Source: Sabellastarte sp. h YS-2021 (Eukaryota > Annelida > Polychaeta > Sabellida > Sabellidae). Taken from it: a stretch of DNA of 64,000 nt. Below are positions 1-9,850 of this stretch, piece by piece (position 1 is the stretch's first letter; every line of letters starts with the position of its first letter). The notes beneath the pieces are model-generated. The model worked only from the letters and a program-made list of their open reading frames with translations. It made no database searches and was not told the DNA's origin. The stretch covers positions 64,152,255 through 64,216,254 of the forward strand of contig OZ024933.1 of the NCBI GenBank assembly GCA_964017235.1. The letters run 5' to 3'. The translations under genes and the position numbers were made by a program.

Positions 1-134
1 GTTATCACGTGACGACGACGAGAGGCTACGGCCAACTATAAATGTCTATTTTTCTTAGACGTTGGCCATGATGCCTTGTGGCCATCCGAGAACAGCATTG
101 AGTCCCACATGGTAAGCTATTGTAGCGTAATAAA
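1..134. repeat. DIRS-end-like repeat fragment
   Basis: Positions about 45-130 resemble 27668-27740, the outer end of the DIRS-like element. Both have a TTTTTCTT(A/G)GA(C/T)GTTGGC block, then a shared stretch reading CCACATGGTAAGCTATTGTA. The copy lies in the intron left of the oxidase exon and was later split by the SINE at 135-374. I infer a DIRS terminal-repeat remnant; a different repeat family shared by both places is possible. Confidence 0.4.
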
Positions 135-374
135 TTTTTTTATTTTTTTTATTTTGGGGTTTTACGTCGCTTTCAACACTGTACAGGTCATATCACGACG
201 GGTAGTTGGAAGGGCAGAGGAAACCAGTACATATAGTTCGCTAGGGTTCTGTGCTGTAAACTGCCGACCAACGGCAAGCAACTACCAGCTTTCCCACTTA
301 CGGCCATGACGGGGATCGAACCCCGGCCGCAGAGGTGGGAGGCGAGAGTGTTACCACTCTGCCACCGTGGCCCC
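135..374 (-). mobile_element. tRNA-derived SINE with 14 bp target duplication
   Basis: Read on the minus strand, the head is tRNA-like with both RNA polymerase III promoter boxes intact: A box TGGCAGAGTGG (354-364) and B box GGTTCGATCCC (312-322). A central body follows and the 3' end reads GAAAGCGACGTAAAACCCC before an A/T-rich tail at the left. The direct repeat TGTAGCGTAATAAA at 121-134 and 375-388 is a perfect 14 bp target-site duplication, so this is a precise LINE-mediated insertion. Related copies are at 27935-28164, 51775-52022 and 53440-53650. The tRNA-like head is part of the SINE, not a tRNA gene. Confidence 0.92.
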
Positions 375-407
375 TGTAGCGTAATAAAAGTATATATTTT
401 ATCTTAC

Positions 408-519
408 TTGCTCTATGATCAGTGGCTTAATCCCAACTTTGGTCAAGTTATATGCTGTACACAAACCAACTACCCCTCCACCAATAATGATGTAATCAAA
501 GTGATCACTCATGGTTTTT
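408..519 (-). CDS. First coding exon of an FAD-dependent (sarcosine-oxidase-like) oxidoreductase
   Basis: On the minus strand an acceptor-like TTTTAG (AG at 521-520) is followed by AAAAACC and an ATG at 512-510. This opens 35 codons beginning MSDHFDYIIIGGGVVGLC and ending PLIIEQ, then a GTAAGAT splice donor (407-401). The GGGVVG at residues 11-16, after a hydrophobic strand and before an acidic E at the end of the second strand, is the dinucleotide-binding fold of the DAO family. The spacing and the AYNLTKxG...LIIEQ pattern are closest to what I know of sarcosine/pipecolate oxidases, which are FAD enzymes oxidising N-methyl amino acids, often peroxisomal. The remaining exons must lie left of the window. 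L-2-hydroxyglutarate dehydrogenase or another DAO member is an alternative. The intron contains a SINE and a DIRS-like remnant. Confidence 0.75.
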
Positions 520-565
520 CTAAAACATAAAGAAACAAGCAATCAGTGCCCGTGAACGGGCTCTG

Positions 566-1548
566 TGTCAGCTGACTGTGTGTTTTGAGTTTCACAGTGA
601 GAGTCTCAAAGTAGCTTTTGCTCAGCTATCCAATCAGTTAAAGGGCTGCAATTTTAATATGGTATAGTTCATGCAAAAGTAGGTGAATAACATATTTAAA
701 GAAATACTGTAAATGAAATAGTTTTCAAGTTAAAACTGATTTACCCAACAGTGAGAACCTGAAAGTAGCTATAACTCAGCTATCCAAGGGGCTACAGGTC
801 TGCAATTTTACTATTTTATAGCTGACCCAAAAGTAGGTTTAATAACTTATTGAAACAAAATACTATAAATGCAATAGTTTTCAAGTTACAACTGATTAAC
901 TGAACAGTGAAAATCTAAAAGTAGCTATTGCTCAGCTATGCCATGAGCCACAGGTCTACAATTTTACTATGTTATAGCTGACCCATAAGTATATGAACAA
1001 CATATTTAAACAGAATACTCTAAATGCAATATTTTTCAAGTTACATCTGATTTACTCACCAGTGAGAACCTGAAAGTAGCTCTTGCTGAGCTATGCCATA
1101 ACCTACAGGTCTGCAATGTTACTATTTTATAGCTGACCCAAAAGTAGGCGAACAACATATTACAACAAAATACTCTAAATGCAATATTTTTTAAGTTACA
1201 ACTGATTTACTCAACAGTGAGAACCTGAAAGTAGCTATTGCTCAGCTATGCCATGAGCTACGGGTCTGCAATTTTACTATGTTATAGCTGACCCAAAAGT
1301 ACATGAAAAATATATTTAAACAAAATACTCTAAATGCAATAGTTTTGAAGATACAAGCAATTTACTCAAGAGTGACAACCTCAAAGTAGCTATTACTCAG
1401 CTATGCAATGAGCTACAGGTCTAAAATTTTACTATGTTATAGCTGACCCAAAAGCAGCGGAGTAACATATTTATACAAAATTCATTAAATGCAATAGTTT
1501 TTGAGTTACAAGTGATTTTACTCAAACTGACTGACAAGTCAGCTGACA
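566..1548. mobile_element. Non-autonomous element carrying six 155 bp tandem units
   Basis: Six tandem units of about 155 bp occur: the AAAGTAGCT core starts near 607, 761, 917, 1072, 1227 and 1382. Each has the shared path AAAGTAGCTATTxCTCAGCTA, then TATAGCTGACCCAAAAGTA, then TGCAATAGTTTTCAAGTTACA. The array is framed by the inverted 12-mer TGTCAGCTGACT (566-577) and AGTCAGCTGACA (1537-1548). I infer a mobile element with short inverted ends and a satellite-like core, reminiscent of oyster pearl-type elements. No coding capacity is seen. Confidence 0.6.
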
Positions 1549-2459
1549 TAATAAAAAAAAAACTTGTCTAAAAAATGTCACTCACAATAACTTAACATTA
1601 GTAGAGGGCATGAGTCCCAGTAATGACCTGATGTTATTCTGTTATTTAAATATTCAAGCAATATACTTCCTGGGATTTCCATAAGACTAAAAACTCGAGA
1701 TTTTTGTATACGTTTAAAAGATCTTTTAAGACAATAAACTAAGTGTAACCTAAATTAAATTTAACTTTCACTGCATCATAAACGCCATGCATACTCCCTG
1801 CAAATGGGGAATAACAACATTGGCCATCAATCAAGTGGAAAGAACAGGCCTCATTCACTGTAACACTTCAGCAATTTGCCATGAATGTTTTTGACAACTT
1901 TTGTTGAATAATAAAAGTTAAATGTTTAGTACATTATCATACTCTGAATTGTACAGTATTTAAGAAATTATAATTATATAAAATGAATAGATCATGTAGA
2001 TCGTCTTAAAAAGCAAAATTCATGGAATATTTTTTTTCAGGATGACAGAAATTTAATAGTACAATAGGCCAATACTTTACAGTAACCTAAACTCAGAGAA
2101 AGGATTACAGGAGACTGTTTGAAGTTAGAGATGTTAGAGATATTTACAGCTTGGAGTAAAATATAAGGCAGGAGATATGATTATGTGTTATAAAAAAAGA
2201 AGCATGGAGTAATGTTGAATAAAAGTGGTTGAAAATATGTTTATTTTAACTTTCAGCATTCTTGGTTGTTTTTCAATCTGCTGAAGTTACATTCAAACAC
2301 CATAAATGATTTTTAAGCTGAAAAGGGTTGATGGAAATAAATGAAAAATTTTAACTATTAAGGTTATAAACTATTATTTTAGACTTAATTGATAGAAAAA
2401 CTGCTGTATTCTGATATTTGAGAAAAAATAAAGAATTCCTTGTCTTTCTTGAAAAACAA
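1549..2459. other. AT-rich stretch without recognisable gene
   Basis: This is single-copy-looking AT-rich DNA with no long open frame, no recognised transposon ends and no convincing exon on either strand. It may be the 5' flank or a 5' UTR intron of the oxidase gene at the left edge. Confidence 0.5.
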
Positions 2460-2545
2460 GCAGAAAGGCGATTATAATCGATAATCGATCGCTAAGAATG
2501 ACCGATTAATCGATTCTGATTTTTCTGACCGATTCCTAACACTAC
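2460..2545. repeat. hAT-type MITE end (ATCGATTATCG-rich)
   Basis: A run of overlapping ATCGAT/AATCGATT palindromes ends in GACCGATTCCTAACACTA. On the reverse strand this reads TAGTGTTAGGAATCGGTC, the style of a hAT terminal inverted repeat. A matching left end was not found, so this is one end of a decayed or truncated element. Confidence 0.35.
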
Positions 2546-2814
2546 TCGGCAGGCAAGAACCCCAGCCCGCAGGTACAGGTAAATGGCCAATGACATTGAG
2601 ATTTGGGAAAATTTTAGGAACAACGTCCGTTGTAAGAAGTATAGAGGACCCACAAGATGTTCGGCCAATTTGTTTCCAAAACAAGGAGGATCGCTTGCAA
2701 AAAAGATAATGCTTTTGCACAGCAAAAACAAAGCGTCCTGAAAAGGATATAAAAAAATGCTCTGTTTCTAGCCTTATACTGTTGTGTCAACCCAAGTCTG
2801 CGTAGTCTGCTCAT

Positions 2815-3530
2815 CTAGCATTTTTGTGTTTTGCATTTTTTGTGAAAAATAAAAATTGACAAAGTAGCTATTACTCACTTAGCTATGGAGATACACTTCC
2901 AAACTAGTGACCATGTTGTAGCTGTGGAGATAGTAGCTGAACAACATATTGAAACAAAATTGTGTAGCTGCAATACTTTTGAAGATATAAGCCATTTACT
3001 CATTATGGTTATCATCAAAGTAGCTATTACTCAGTTAGCTATGGAGTTACAGCTGTGAAAATTCACAATACAGTATATCCAAAAGATAGGTGAACAACAT
3101 ATTCGACAAAAATCCTCTATATTCAATAGCTTTTGAGTTATAAGTGACTTGCTCAATGGTCAAATGTTAAACTTAGTATAGCTATTACTCAGTTAGCTAT
3201 GGTGCTACACCTTGGACACCTCACCATGATATAGTACATGAAGGAGTTGTTGAACAACATATTTCAGGCCAATATTGTAAGTAACAGTTACAAAGACAAA
3301 ATCAATTTACTCATTTTGCTCATTGTTAATAACAGAAAATAGCTATTACTCACTTAGCTATGAAGATAGAACCCTAAAAATGGTACCATCTTGTAGGCAT
3401 GGAGAAAGTAGCTGACCAACGTATTTTACAGAAACACTCTAAATGCAGTCGTTGTGGAGTTATGAGCACTTTAACTCAAAGTAGCCACCATTGCTATTAC
3501 TCACTTAGCTATGGTCCTAGGTGTGAAATA
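2815..3530. repeat. Diverged 155-160 bp tandem array, fused to a YY1-type unit end
   Basis: Five diverged units recur with GCTATTACTCA(C/G)TTAGCTATGG near 2866, 3022, 3181, 3342 and 3492. They are the same family as the array at 566-1548. The array starts directly after 2815-2858, which is the end of the other tandem family (GCATTTTTGTGTTTTGCA then GTGAAAAAT). The two repeat families therefore sit side by side in one composite structure. Confidence 0.75.
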
Positions 3531-3678
3531 ACAGCATCAAATGAAAGGACATAAGCAATAAGGTCATAAAAAACATTGAAAAGGCCAAGGAGAAACAACC
3601 AGTGTGATGTACAGCCCTTTATAAAAGCGTGACACACACTCAATAACACACAAACACACGCACGGAATGCGTTTAATA

Positions 3679-3703
3679 ATCTCCCGCCCGGCCGGCGGGA
3701 GAT
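3679..3703. repeat. Perfect GC-rich hairpin at array boundary
   Basis: ATCTCCCGCC (3679-3688), CGGCC (3689-3693), GGCGGGAGAT (3694-3703) is a perfect 10 bp stem with a 5 base loop in AT-rich surroundings. The same sequence forms the terminal inverted repeats of the element at 49147-50120, so this is probably two element ends lying back to back, or a compact terminal hairpin. Confidence 0.7.
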
Positions 3704-4463
3704 AATTAGATAATTCAAAATGGCCGCCATTTTTGGCAAGACAAAAATGTTTTGAAAATTGAAATGGCTACTTTGCAGAGATAACCTGCGGGTCAAAAAT
3801 TTTATCACAATCGCTCTATCTAGCAGTTTTACGAGATATAAGCATTTCTGTGCTTTGCAATTTTGCAAAAAATTCGAAAATTCAAACTGGCCGCCATTTT
3901 TTGCGAGAAAAAAATTTTTCGAAAATTGGGATGGCTACTCTGTTACCCTATGGGTCAAAAATTTCGTCGAAATCGCTCTATCTAGCTCAGTTTTCGGGAT
4001 ATAAGCAATTTTTGCGAAAAATTTGAAAATTCAAAATGGCCGCCATTTTGGGCGAGACAAATTTGTTTTGAAAATTGGGATGGCTACTCTGCAGAGATAC
4101 CCTGTGGATCAAAAATTTCGTCAAAATCGCTCTATTTAGCACGGTTTTCGAGATATAAGCATTTTTGTGAAAAATTCGAAAATTCAAACTGGCAAGACAA
4201 AAATTTTTTGAAAATTGGGATGGCTACTCTGCAGAGATACCCTGCGTTTCAAAAATTTTGTCAAAATCGCTCTATCTAGCACGGTTTTCGAGATATAAGC
4301 ATTTTTGTGTTTTGCAATTTTTGCGAAAAATTTGAAAATTCAAAATGGCCGCTATTTTGGGCGAGACAAACATTTTTTAAAAACTGGGATAGCTACTCTG
4401 CAGAGATACCCTTGTAAGTCAAAAATTTCGTCGAAATCGCTCTATCCTATACGGTTTTCCAGA
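3704..4463. repeat. Tandem array of ~160 bp units with YY1-type palindrome (left part)
   Basis: Units share AAAATTCGAAAATTCAAAATGGCCGCCATTTT, then GGATGGCTACTCTGCAGAGATACCCTG, then TCGCTCTATCTAGCACGGTTTTCGAGATATAAGC (quoted as three blocks). The CCGCCAT cores are at 3724, 3891, 4040 and (mutated) 4349. The array is cut at 4464 by a Tigger-type MITE and resumes at 5636. Open frames here are accidental products of the repeat. Confidence 0.85.
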
Positions 4464-4465
4464 TA

Positions 4466-5633
4466 CAGTACAATCTCGCTTATCCGAACCCCGTTTATCC
4501 GAAAATCCGGCTTAACCGAACTTTTATTGTGTCTCCCATATTTCGGTTTCGTTGTTTACCGAGTCCGATGGGCGATAATAGGTGATTTTAATAAAATCTT
4601 CCTATTTACTTACCCAGAAATCATGAAAGCCAGTACACACATCTATTTAACCCAGTTCCTTGATCTGCCACCTTTTGTTTAACATAACACCCAGTAATCC
4701 CACCATGCTGAGCCCTTCCTCAATGATAGGTCTTAAGTGCAATTAAGGCGTCTTCTAAATTCAAAACAAAGGGGACCCAGTGTTTGGGTGATCAGCTTGG
4801 TTTACAAAGTGAGCCATTTAATTAGGAATTAAGCCCCCTGTACACAATAGAATGACAATATCCACTGAATTTGTTGTTATTGAAAAGGTAGTGTCTTTAA
4901 TTGGTGGATATGGTGTTAGGAAATCAACAAAAAAAAAAAACGGTTCAGATGCATTGTTCTAGCTATAGGCTAGAAAGAAAGAAAAGTCTTCACAAATAAA
5001 ACCAGTAACTTGGCCTTTGATCATAACAATAGTGTTTGATGGCCCTTGAAACATTCATAATCCATTAATTTAATAAAAAGACTGTTTGTTTGGCTGCTAA
5101 AATATATTGTCAGTACATGTACAAAAACAGACTGAGATGTTGCACTGTTTTATTTAATAGGGGTTGTGTCAAATAATTTTAGGCATTCATCTACAAAAAC
5201 AAGCCATTAAGTGAACTTATAAGGTGTCAAAATATGTAAAAAAATAACAAGTAAAAGTTATAAATCTTGCAAATTTTCGGGACTACCAGATGCCTCTTTG
5301 ATTCTCCAGTAATTTCAATTTTAGAAATCTCCAAAAACTTACGTTTTTTTTCTACTGTACAGTCTTCATGAAATCTTGTGATATAAAGCACATATTGATG
5401 TATTTCAGTGAACTAAAATTATGGATTATTTATTAAAAACAGAATAACATAGGTGTTTGCATCTTTTATTTTATTTTTATGTAGATATAAGCAATATTGA
5501 CAAAATCACTCTATTATCGACCATTGGTGGTACCGCTAATGCATGCAGACCTCACTCTCGGCTATCCGAACCTCCCGATTATCCGAACTTCAATGATGTC
5601 TCCCAACAGGTTCGGATAATCGAGAGTCTACTG
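4466..5633. mobile_element. Pogo/Tigger-type non-autonomous DNA transposon, TA duplication
   Basis: The ends are imperfect inverted repeats: CAGTACAATCTCGCTTATCC at 4466 and, on the reverse strand from 5633, CAGTAGACTCTCGATTATCC, both followed by GAACC. The element is flanked by TA (4464-4465 and 5634-5635). Removing it with one TA restores the GAGATATAAGC of the surrounding tandem unit, so the insertion site is exact. CAG...CTG ends, a TA target and a TTATCCGAAC motif are the known Tc1/mariner pogo-Tigger pattern. No transposase frame is present in its 1168 bp. It carries the GATGGGCGATAATAGGTG motif at 4567. Confidence 0.88.
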
Positions 5634-5635
5634 TA

Positions 5636-6320
5636 TAAGCATTTTTGTGTTTTGCAATTTTTGTGAAAAATTCGAAAATTCAAAATGGCCGCCATTTTGG
5701 GCGAGGCAAATTTCTTTGAAAATAAGGATGGCTGCTCTGCAGTACCCTGTGGGTCAAAATATTCATCAAAATCGCTCTATCTAGTATGGTTTTTGAGATA
5801 TAAGCATTTTTGTGTTTTGCAATTTTTGCGAAAAATTCGAAAATTCAAAATGGCGGCCATTTTGGGCGGGGCGAATTTTTTTGAAAATTAGGATGGCTGC
5901 TCTGCAGAGATACCCTATGGGTAAAAAAATTCATCAAAATCACTCTATCTAGCACGGTTTTTGAGATATAAGCATTTTTGTGTATTGCAATTTTTGCGAA
6001 AAATTCAAAATGGCGGCCATTTTGGGCGGGGCGAATTTTTTTGAAAATTAGGATGGCTACTCTGCAGAGATACCTGCGGATCAAAAATTTCGTCAAAATC
6101 GCTTTATCTAGCACGGTTTTTGAGATATAAGCATTTTTGTGTTTTGCAATTTTTGCGAAAAATTTGAAAATTCAAAATGGCCGCCAGTTTTGGCGAGACA
6201 AAAATTTTTTGAAAATTGGGATGGCTACTCTGCAGAGATACCCTGCGGGTCAAAAACGCTCTATCTTGCACGGTTTTCAAGATAGAAGCATTTTTTGTGT
6301 TTTCCTTATTTGGAAAATTT
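5636..6320. repeat. Tandem array of ~160 bp YY1-type units (right part)
   Basis: This continues the array at 3704-4463. CCGCCAT or its variant CGGCCAT recurs near 5689, 5853, 6013 and 6180, spacing 160-167 bp. The element-interrupted copies are close enough to show the array existed before the Tigger insertion. Confidence 0.85.
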
Positions 6321-6700
6321 GTAATGATTAATTAATCATTAATTACTCGGCCATTTCTTAACCAATCAATGCCAAAATCTAATAATTTCCAGATTTTAAT
6401 AGAATGAATGTATTTGCCAAGTTTCAGGTGAATTGATAAAATATCTTTCAAGTTATCATCCGGACAAGCTTACCCATCGGAAAAAGACATTTTTGGTCAT
6501 GTGACCTCTCTGATTGGTCGAAATGTCACTGCAACATATTAAAAAAATTCCCCAAGGCTACTACATACATCTGCCAAATTTGAAAAGAATCCACCCAATG
6601 GTCACACAGTTATAAGGAAAACGAAACGCAGAGCCGGCGGAGACTGATTTTCTCCCATATCAAAAAAAGTGTCCCGCAAGAGACGCTTGATTACTCTGAC
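6321..6700. other. Repeat flank, no gene
   Basis: AT-rich sequence with TGATTAATTAATCATTAATTA near 6327 and a GC-rich CAGAGCCGGCGGAGACTG near 6631. The GC-rich part resembles the GC-rich borders of tandem-repeat elements seen in marine invertebrate genomes. No coding signal is seen. Confidence 0.4.
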
Positions 6701-7475
6701 ACAAGCTTTCCTGTCCATTTACATTTTGTGCAAATCTGATGAAGCTAGCTGCAATATTTTAGGTTACAGAAAATAGTAAAGATTTTAGAACAAACTTTAA
6801 GACCCCAAAATTTTAAGTGTTGCCATGGCAACAGTTGCTGCCAGATACCCCCAAAAACCTAGTCAGCTCTAGATTCTCTTGGGGTAAACATATCCTGAAA
6901 ATTTGATGAAAATCCATGCAGGGGTTAAGGCTGTGGAACACCCACAAACTTTAAGACCCGAAAATTTTAAAAGTGTTGTCATGGCAACAGTTGTAACTGA
7001 ATACCCCCCAAAAGCTAATCAGCTCTAGAACCTCTTGGGTTAAACATTCCCTGAAAATTTGGTGAAAATCCGTGCTGTGGAACACCCACAAATTTTAAGA
7101 CCTGAAAATCTTAAAAGTGTTGCCATGGCAAAAGTTGTTACCAGATACCCCCCAAAACCTAATCAGCTCTAGATCCCCTTGGGGTAAACATCCCCTGAAA
7201 ATTTGGTGAAAATCCGTGCAGGGGTTTAGTCTGTGGAACACCAACAAACTTTAAGACCCAAAAATCTTAAAAGTGTTGCCATGGCAACAGTTGTTACCGG
7301 ATACCCCCCGAAACATAATCAGCTCTAGATCCTCTTGGGGAAAACATCCCCTAAAAATTTGGTGAAAATCCGTGCAGGGGTTTAGGCTGTGGAACACCCA
7401 CTAGCTTTATGCCGGCGCCGGCGCCTGGACGGCGAAGGGAACGACTATAACCCCAGCCTTTATGGGCTGGGGTTA
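6701..7475. repeat. Tandem units carrying RFX X-box palindromes, ending in a hairpin
   Basis: Four units (starts near 6791, 6955, 7089, 7255; spacing 164, 134 and 166 bp, the short one from a deletion) share ACAAACTTTAAGACCC, then GTTGCCATGGCAAC, then ATACCCCCCAAAACCTAATC, then AAAATTTGGTGAAAATCCGTGC. The palindrome GTTGCCATGGCAAC (6819-6832, 7275-7288; variants 6975-6988, 7119-7132) is the textbook RFX X-box. The array ends in GCCGGCGCCGGCGCC and a perfect hairpin AACCCCAGCC-TTTATG-GGCTGGGGTT (7449-7474). Confidence 0.8.
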
Positions 7476-8334
7476 AAAATTGTAATTCAAAAAAACTTGT
7501 GATATACGTCATGTTAGAATAGTGATACAGCATGAAAAAGCGTGCATCTACACAGGATTTTAGAGGTGTCACTAAAAAGAGTACTGGGCATATGGAGTGC
7601 ATGGAAGCCTATGGGTGCGTATGAAGGCATATGGAGTGTAGGTGTATGTGACTGTAAATAGCCCTTAACCATTATATTTTCATAATTTCAGTGTTATTAT
7701 TTTGTGTTGTTTAAAAACATTTCAGATTAATTAATCAATAGGTATTATTGGTAGTTTATGCAATATACTGTATGGCTTAATTTGGTGGAATAAACTGATT
7801 GCCAAGCAGTTATGGCCAGTACACTCAGTATGACCAACAGATGTTTTTTCTCAGCTTGCAAGCTTTCTAAAACTCAAGTTTTTAATATTGGTGTTTTATT
7901 TTATTTCAATAATTGTTTGAATTGTTTTAATGTAATATATATACTGTCTAACAGTATAGCCGATACACATATTGTGAAAGATTCATACTTTTTATCACTT
8001 TAACTAGTGGCATTCTAACAGACAACATCTATGATGTGATTAATATTTTGATTTTAAGTTCTATTAGCAGCTTTATTTAAAATATTCTTGAACCGGACTA
8101 TCAAATGATATGCACTACAATTAATAACTAGAAATAGGACGCCCTGTTGATAGTAGCTGCGACATACGAATAGAAACAGGATAGAATAGAAGAACACACA
8201 TTATCATGTGTAATGTCCACCCCATGAACCTTTTGCAAAAATTGTACAGTAGTCTTACAAGACCCTGTTTCATTTGTAAAATATATCAATGATGCTTAAA
8301 TATTTATTAGTGTACATGTAAATTATTTCAGCTT
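7476..8334. other. No recognisable gene
   Basis: AT-rich sequence. GCATATGGAGTG recurs around 7588-7640 (two to three near copies). I see no exon with splice borders and no element ends. Confidence 0.4.
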
Positions 8335-8746
8335 CATGCCTTTTTGCATTGGTTGGGTCAAAAATTTCGACGAAATCACTCTATCTTGCACGGTTAAGGA
8401 GATAGAAGCAAATTTCTGTTTTTCAATTTTTGGCAAAAATTCGAAAATTCAAAATGGCCACCATTTTTGGGAAGAGGATAATTTTTTGAAAATTGCCAAG
8501 AGTACATTGTCTAGATATCCTGTGGGTCGAAAATTTCGACGAAATCGCTCTATTTCGCACCGTTAAGGAGATAGAAGCAAATTTGTTTTTTTCCCAATTT
8601 TGACAAAATTTCGAAAATTCAAAATGGTCGCCATATGTGGGAATAGGAAAATCTTTTCAAAATTGCCAAGAGTACATTTCTCAGATACCCTATGGATCGA
8701 AAATTTCGACGAAATCGCTCTATCTCGCACGGTTAAGGAGATAGTA
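8335..8746. repeat. Subfamily B of YY1-type tandem units (left)
   Basis: Units of about 168 bp share AAAATGG(C/T)C(A/G)CCAT, GCCAAGAGTACATT, CAGATACCCTGTGGGTCGAAAA, TTTCGACGAAATCGCTCTATC and GCACGGTTAAGGAGATAG. ATGG cores are at 8454 and 8624. The array is broken at 8747 by a retroposed insertion and continues at 9278. Confidence 0.82.
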
Positions 8747-9241
8747 TTAAAAGTGACTTATAAGCCCATATGGGCTGGGTATTGTTGGTGTATGTCACTA
8801 TAGTAAATGAATAAATAATATTAATAACTTATTGCTCAAAACACACGAGTACACAACCCCACCAATATGTGCTTTAATGACTCTCAATTAAGTGGGAAGT
8901 AGGGGGGGGGGGGGGGGGGGGGGGGGGTAAAGGGGGAGTCATAATCTTGCAGGGGGGTCAGAATATTTCAACCCCCCTTGCAAGATACTGACCCCCCAGT
9001 CAGTGATCTAGGGGAGTCATTATCTCGCGCTACACCGGCTCTGCCAGAATTGCATCTTTTAGTGACTAAAGATAATACTTAACAGTTGATTGATTGGAGA
9101 TTCTGTGAATAGAATGTATGAACTTGACAATAACAATGTGATATGTTTTGCTTAGAGTGGTGTAAATAGAGCTTATTGTGATGTCCAGATGAAAGAAACT
9201 CCTGTTTTCTGATATCACATGATCATTAATAAAACTGTTAA

Positions 9242-9277
<36 letters not shown>
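8747..9277 (+). mobile_element. Retroposed polyadenylated transcript with 9 bp target duplication
   Basis: GAGATAGTA at 8738-8746 is repeated at 9278-9286, bracketing an insertion of 531 bp. It ends in A31 (9247-9277), 13 bases after an AATAAA signal (9228-9233). This is the signature of an mRNA or Pol II repeat transcript reverse-transcribed by LINE machinery. Inside are a G26 run (8902-8927) and an inverted stretch around 8950-8990 (CTTGCAGGGGGGTCAG against CCCCCCTTGCAAG). No protein could be recognised, so the source may be a 3' UTR, a non-coding RNA or a repeat transcript. Confidence 0.82.
8902..8927. repeat. G26 homopolymer
   Basis: An uninterrupted run of 26 G inside the retroposed insertion, followed by further G runs. 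It could form a G-quadruplex in the plus strand. Long homopolymers are also prone to sequencing and assembly length errors. Confidence 0.9.
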
Positions 9278-9280
<3 letters not shown>

Positions 9281-9850
9281 ATAGTAGCAAATTTGTGTTT
9301 TTCCATTTTTGGGCAAAAATTCGAAAATACAAAATGGCCGCCATTTTTGGGGAGGGAAAATTTTTTTGAAAATTGCAAAGGGTACATTTCTCAGATACCC
9401 TGTGAGTCGAAAATTTCGACGAAATCGCTCTATCTTGCACGGTTAAGGAGATACAAGTAAATTTGTGTTTGCCATTTTTGGCAAAAATTTGAAAATTCAA
9501 AATGGCCGCCATTTTTGGGGAGGGAAAATTTTTTTGAAAATTGCAAAGGGTACATTTCTCAGATACCCTGTGAGTCGAAAATTTCGACGAAATCGCTCTA
9601 TCTTGCACGGTTAAGGAGATACAAATAATTTGTGTTTGCCATTTTTGGCAAAAATTTGAAAATTCAAAATGGCCGCCATTTTTGGGGCGGGGAAAATTTT
9701 TTGAAAATTGCCAAGAGTACATTGCTCAGATACCCTGTGGGTCGAAAATTTCGACGAAATCACTCTATCTCGCACGGTTAAGGACATAGAAGCAAATTTG
9801 TGTTTTGCCATTTTTGGCAAAAATTCGAAAGCAAATTTGTGTTTTCCATT
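9278..9850. repeat. Subfamily B of YY1-type tandem units (right)
   Basis: ATGGCCGCCAT cores at 9334, 9502 and 9669, spacing 167-168 bp. Because 168 is divisible by three, one minus-strand frame stays open through the array (PKMAAILNF-type repeats of 56 residues). I treat that frame as a by-product. The array runs directly into the 155 bp family at about 9858. Confidence 0.85.

Noticed and set aside
300..374. tRNA gene
   Set aside because: The tRNA-like A and B boxes belong to the SINE head; the element has a SINE body, tail and target duplication. The same holds at 28090-28164 and 53440-53490.
3509..4187. Open frames with PKMAAILN-type words
   Set aside because: Translations of the YY1-type repeat; the same words appear in all array loci and in both subfamilies.
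9066..9722. 218-residue minus-strand open frame with 56-residue repeats
   Set aside because: It follows the 168 bp tandem units (168 = 3 x 56) and runs through the poly(A) tail of a retroposed insert. The frame is open by arithmetic, with no domain or start context.
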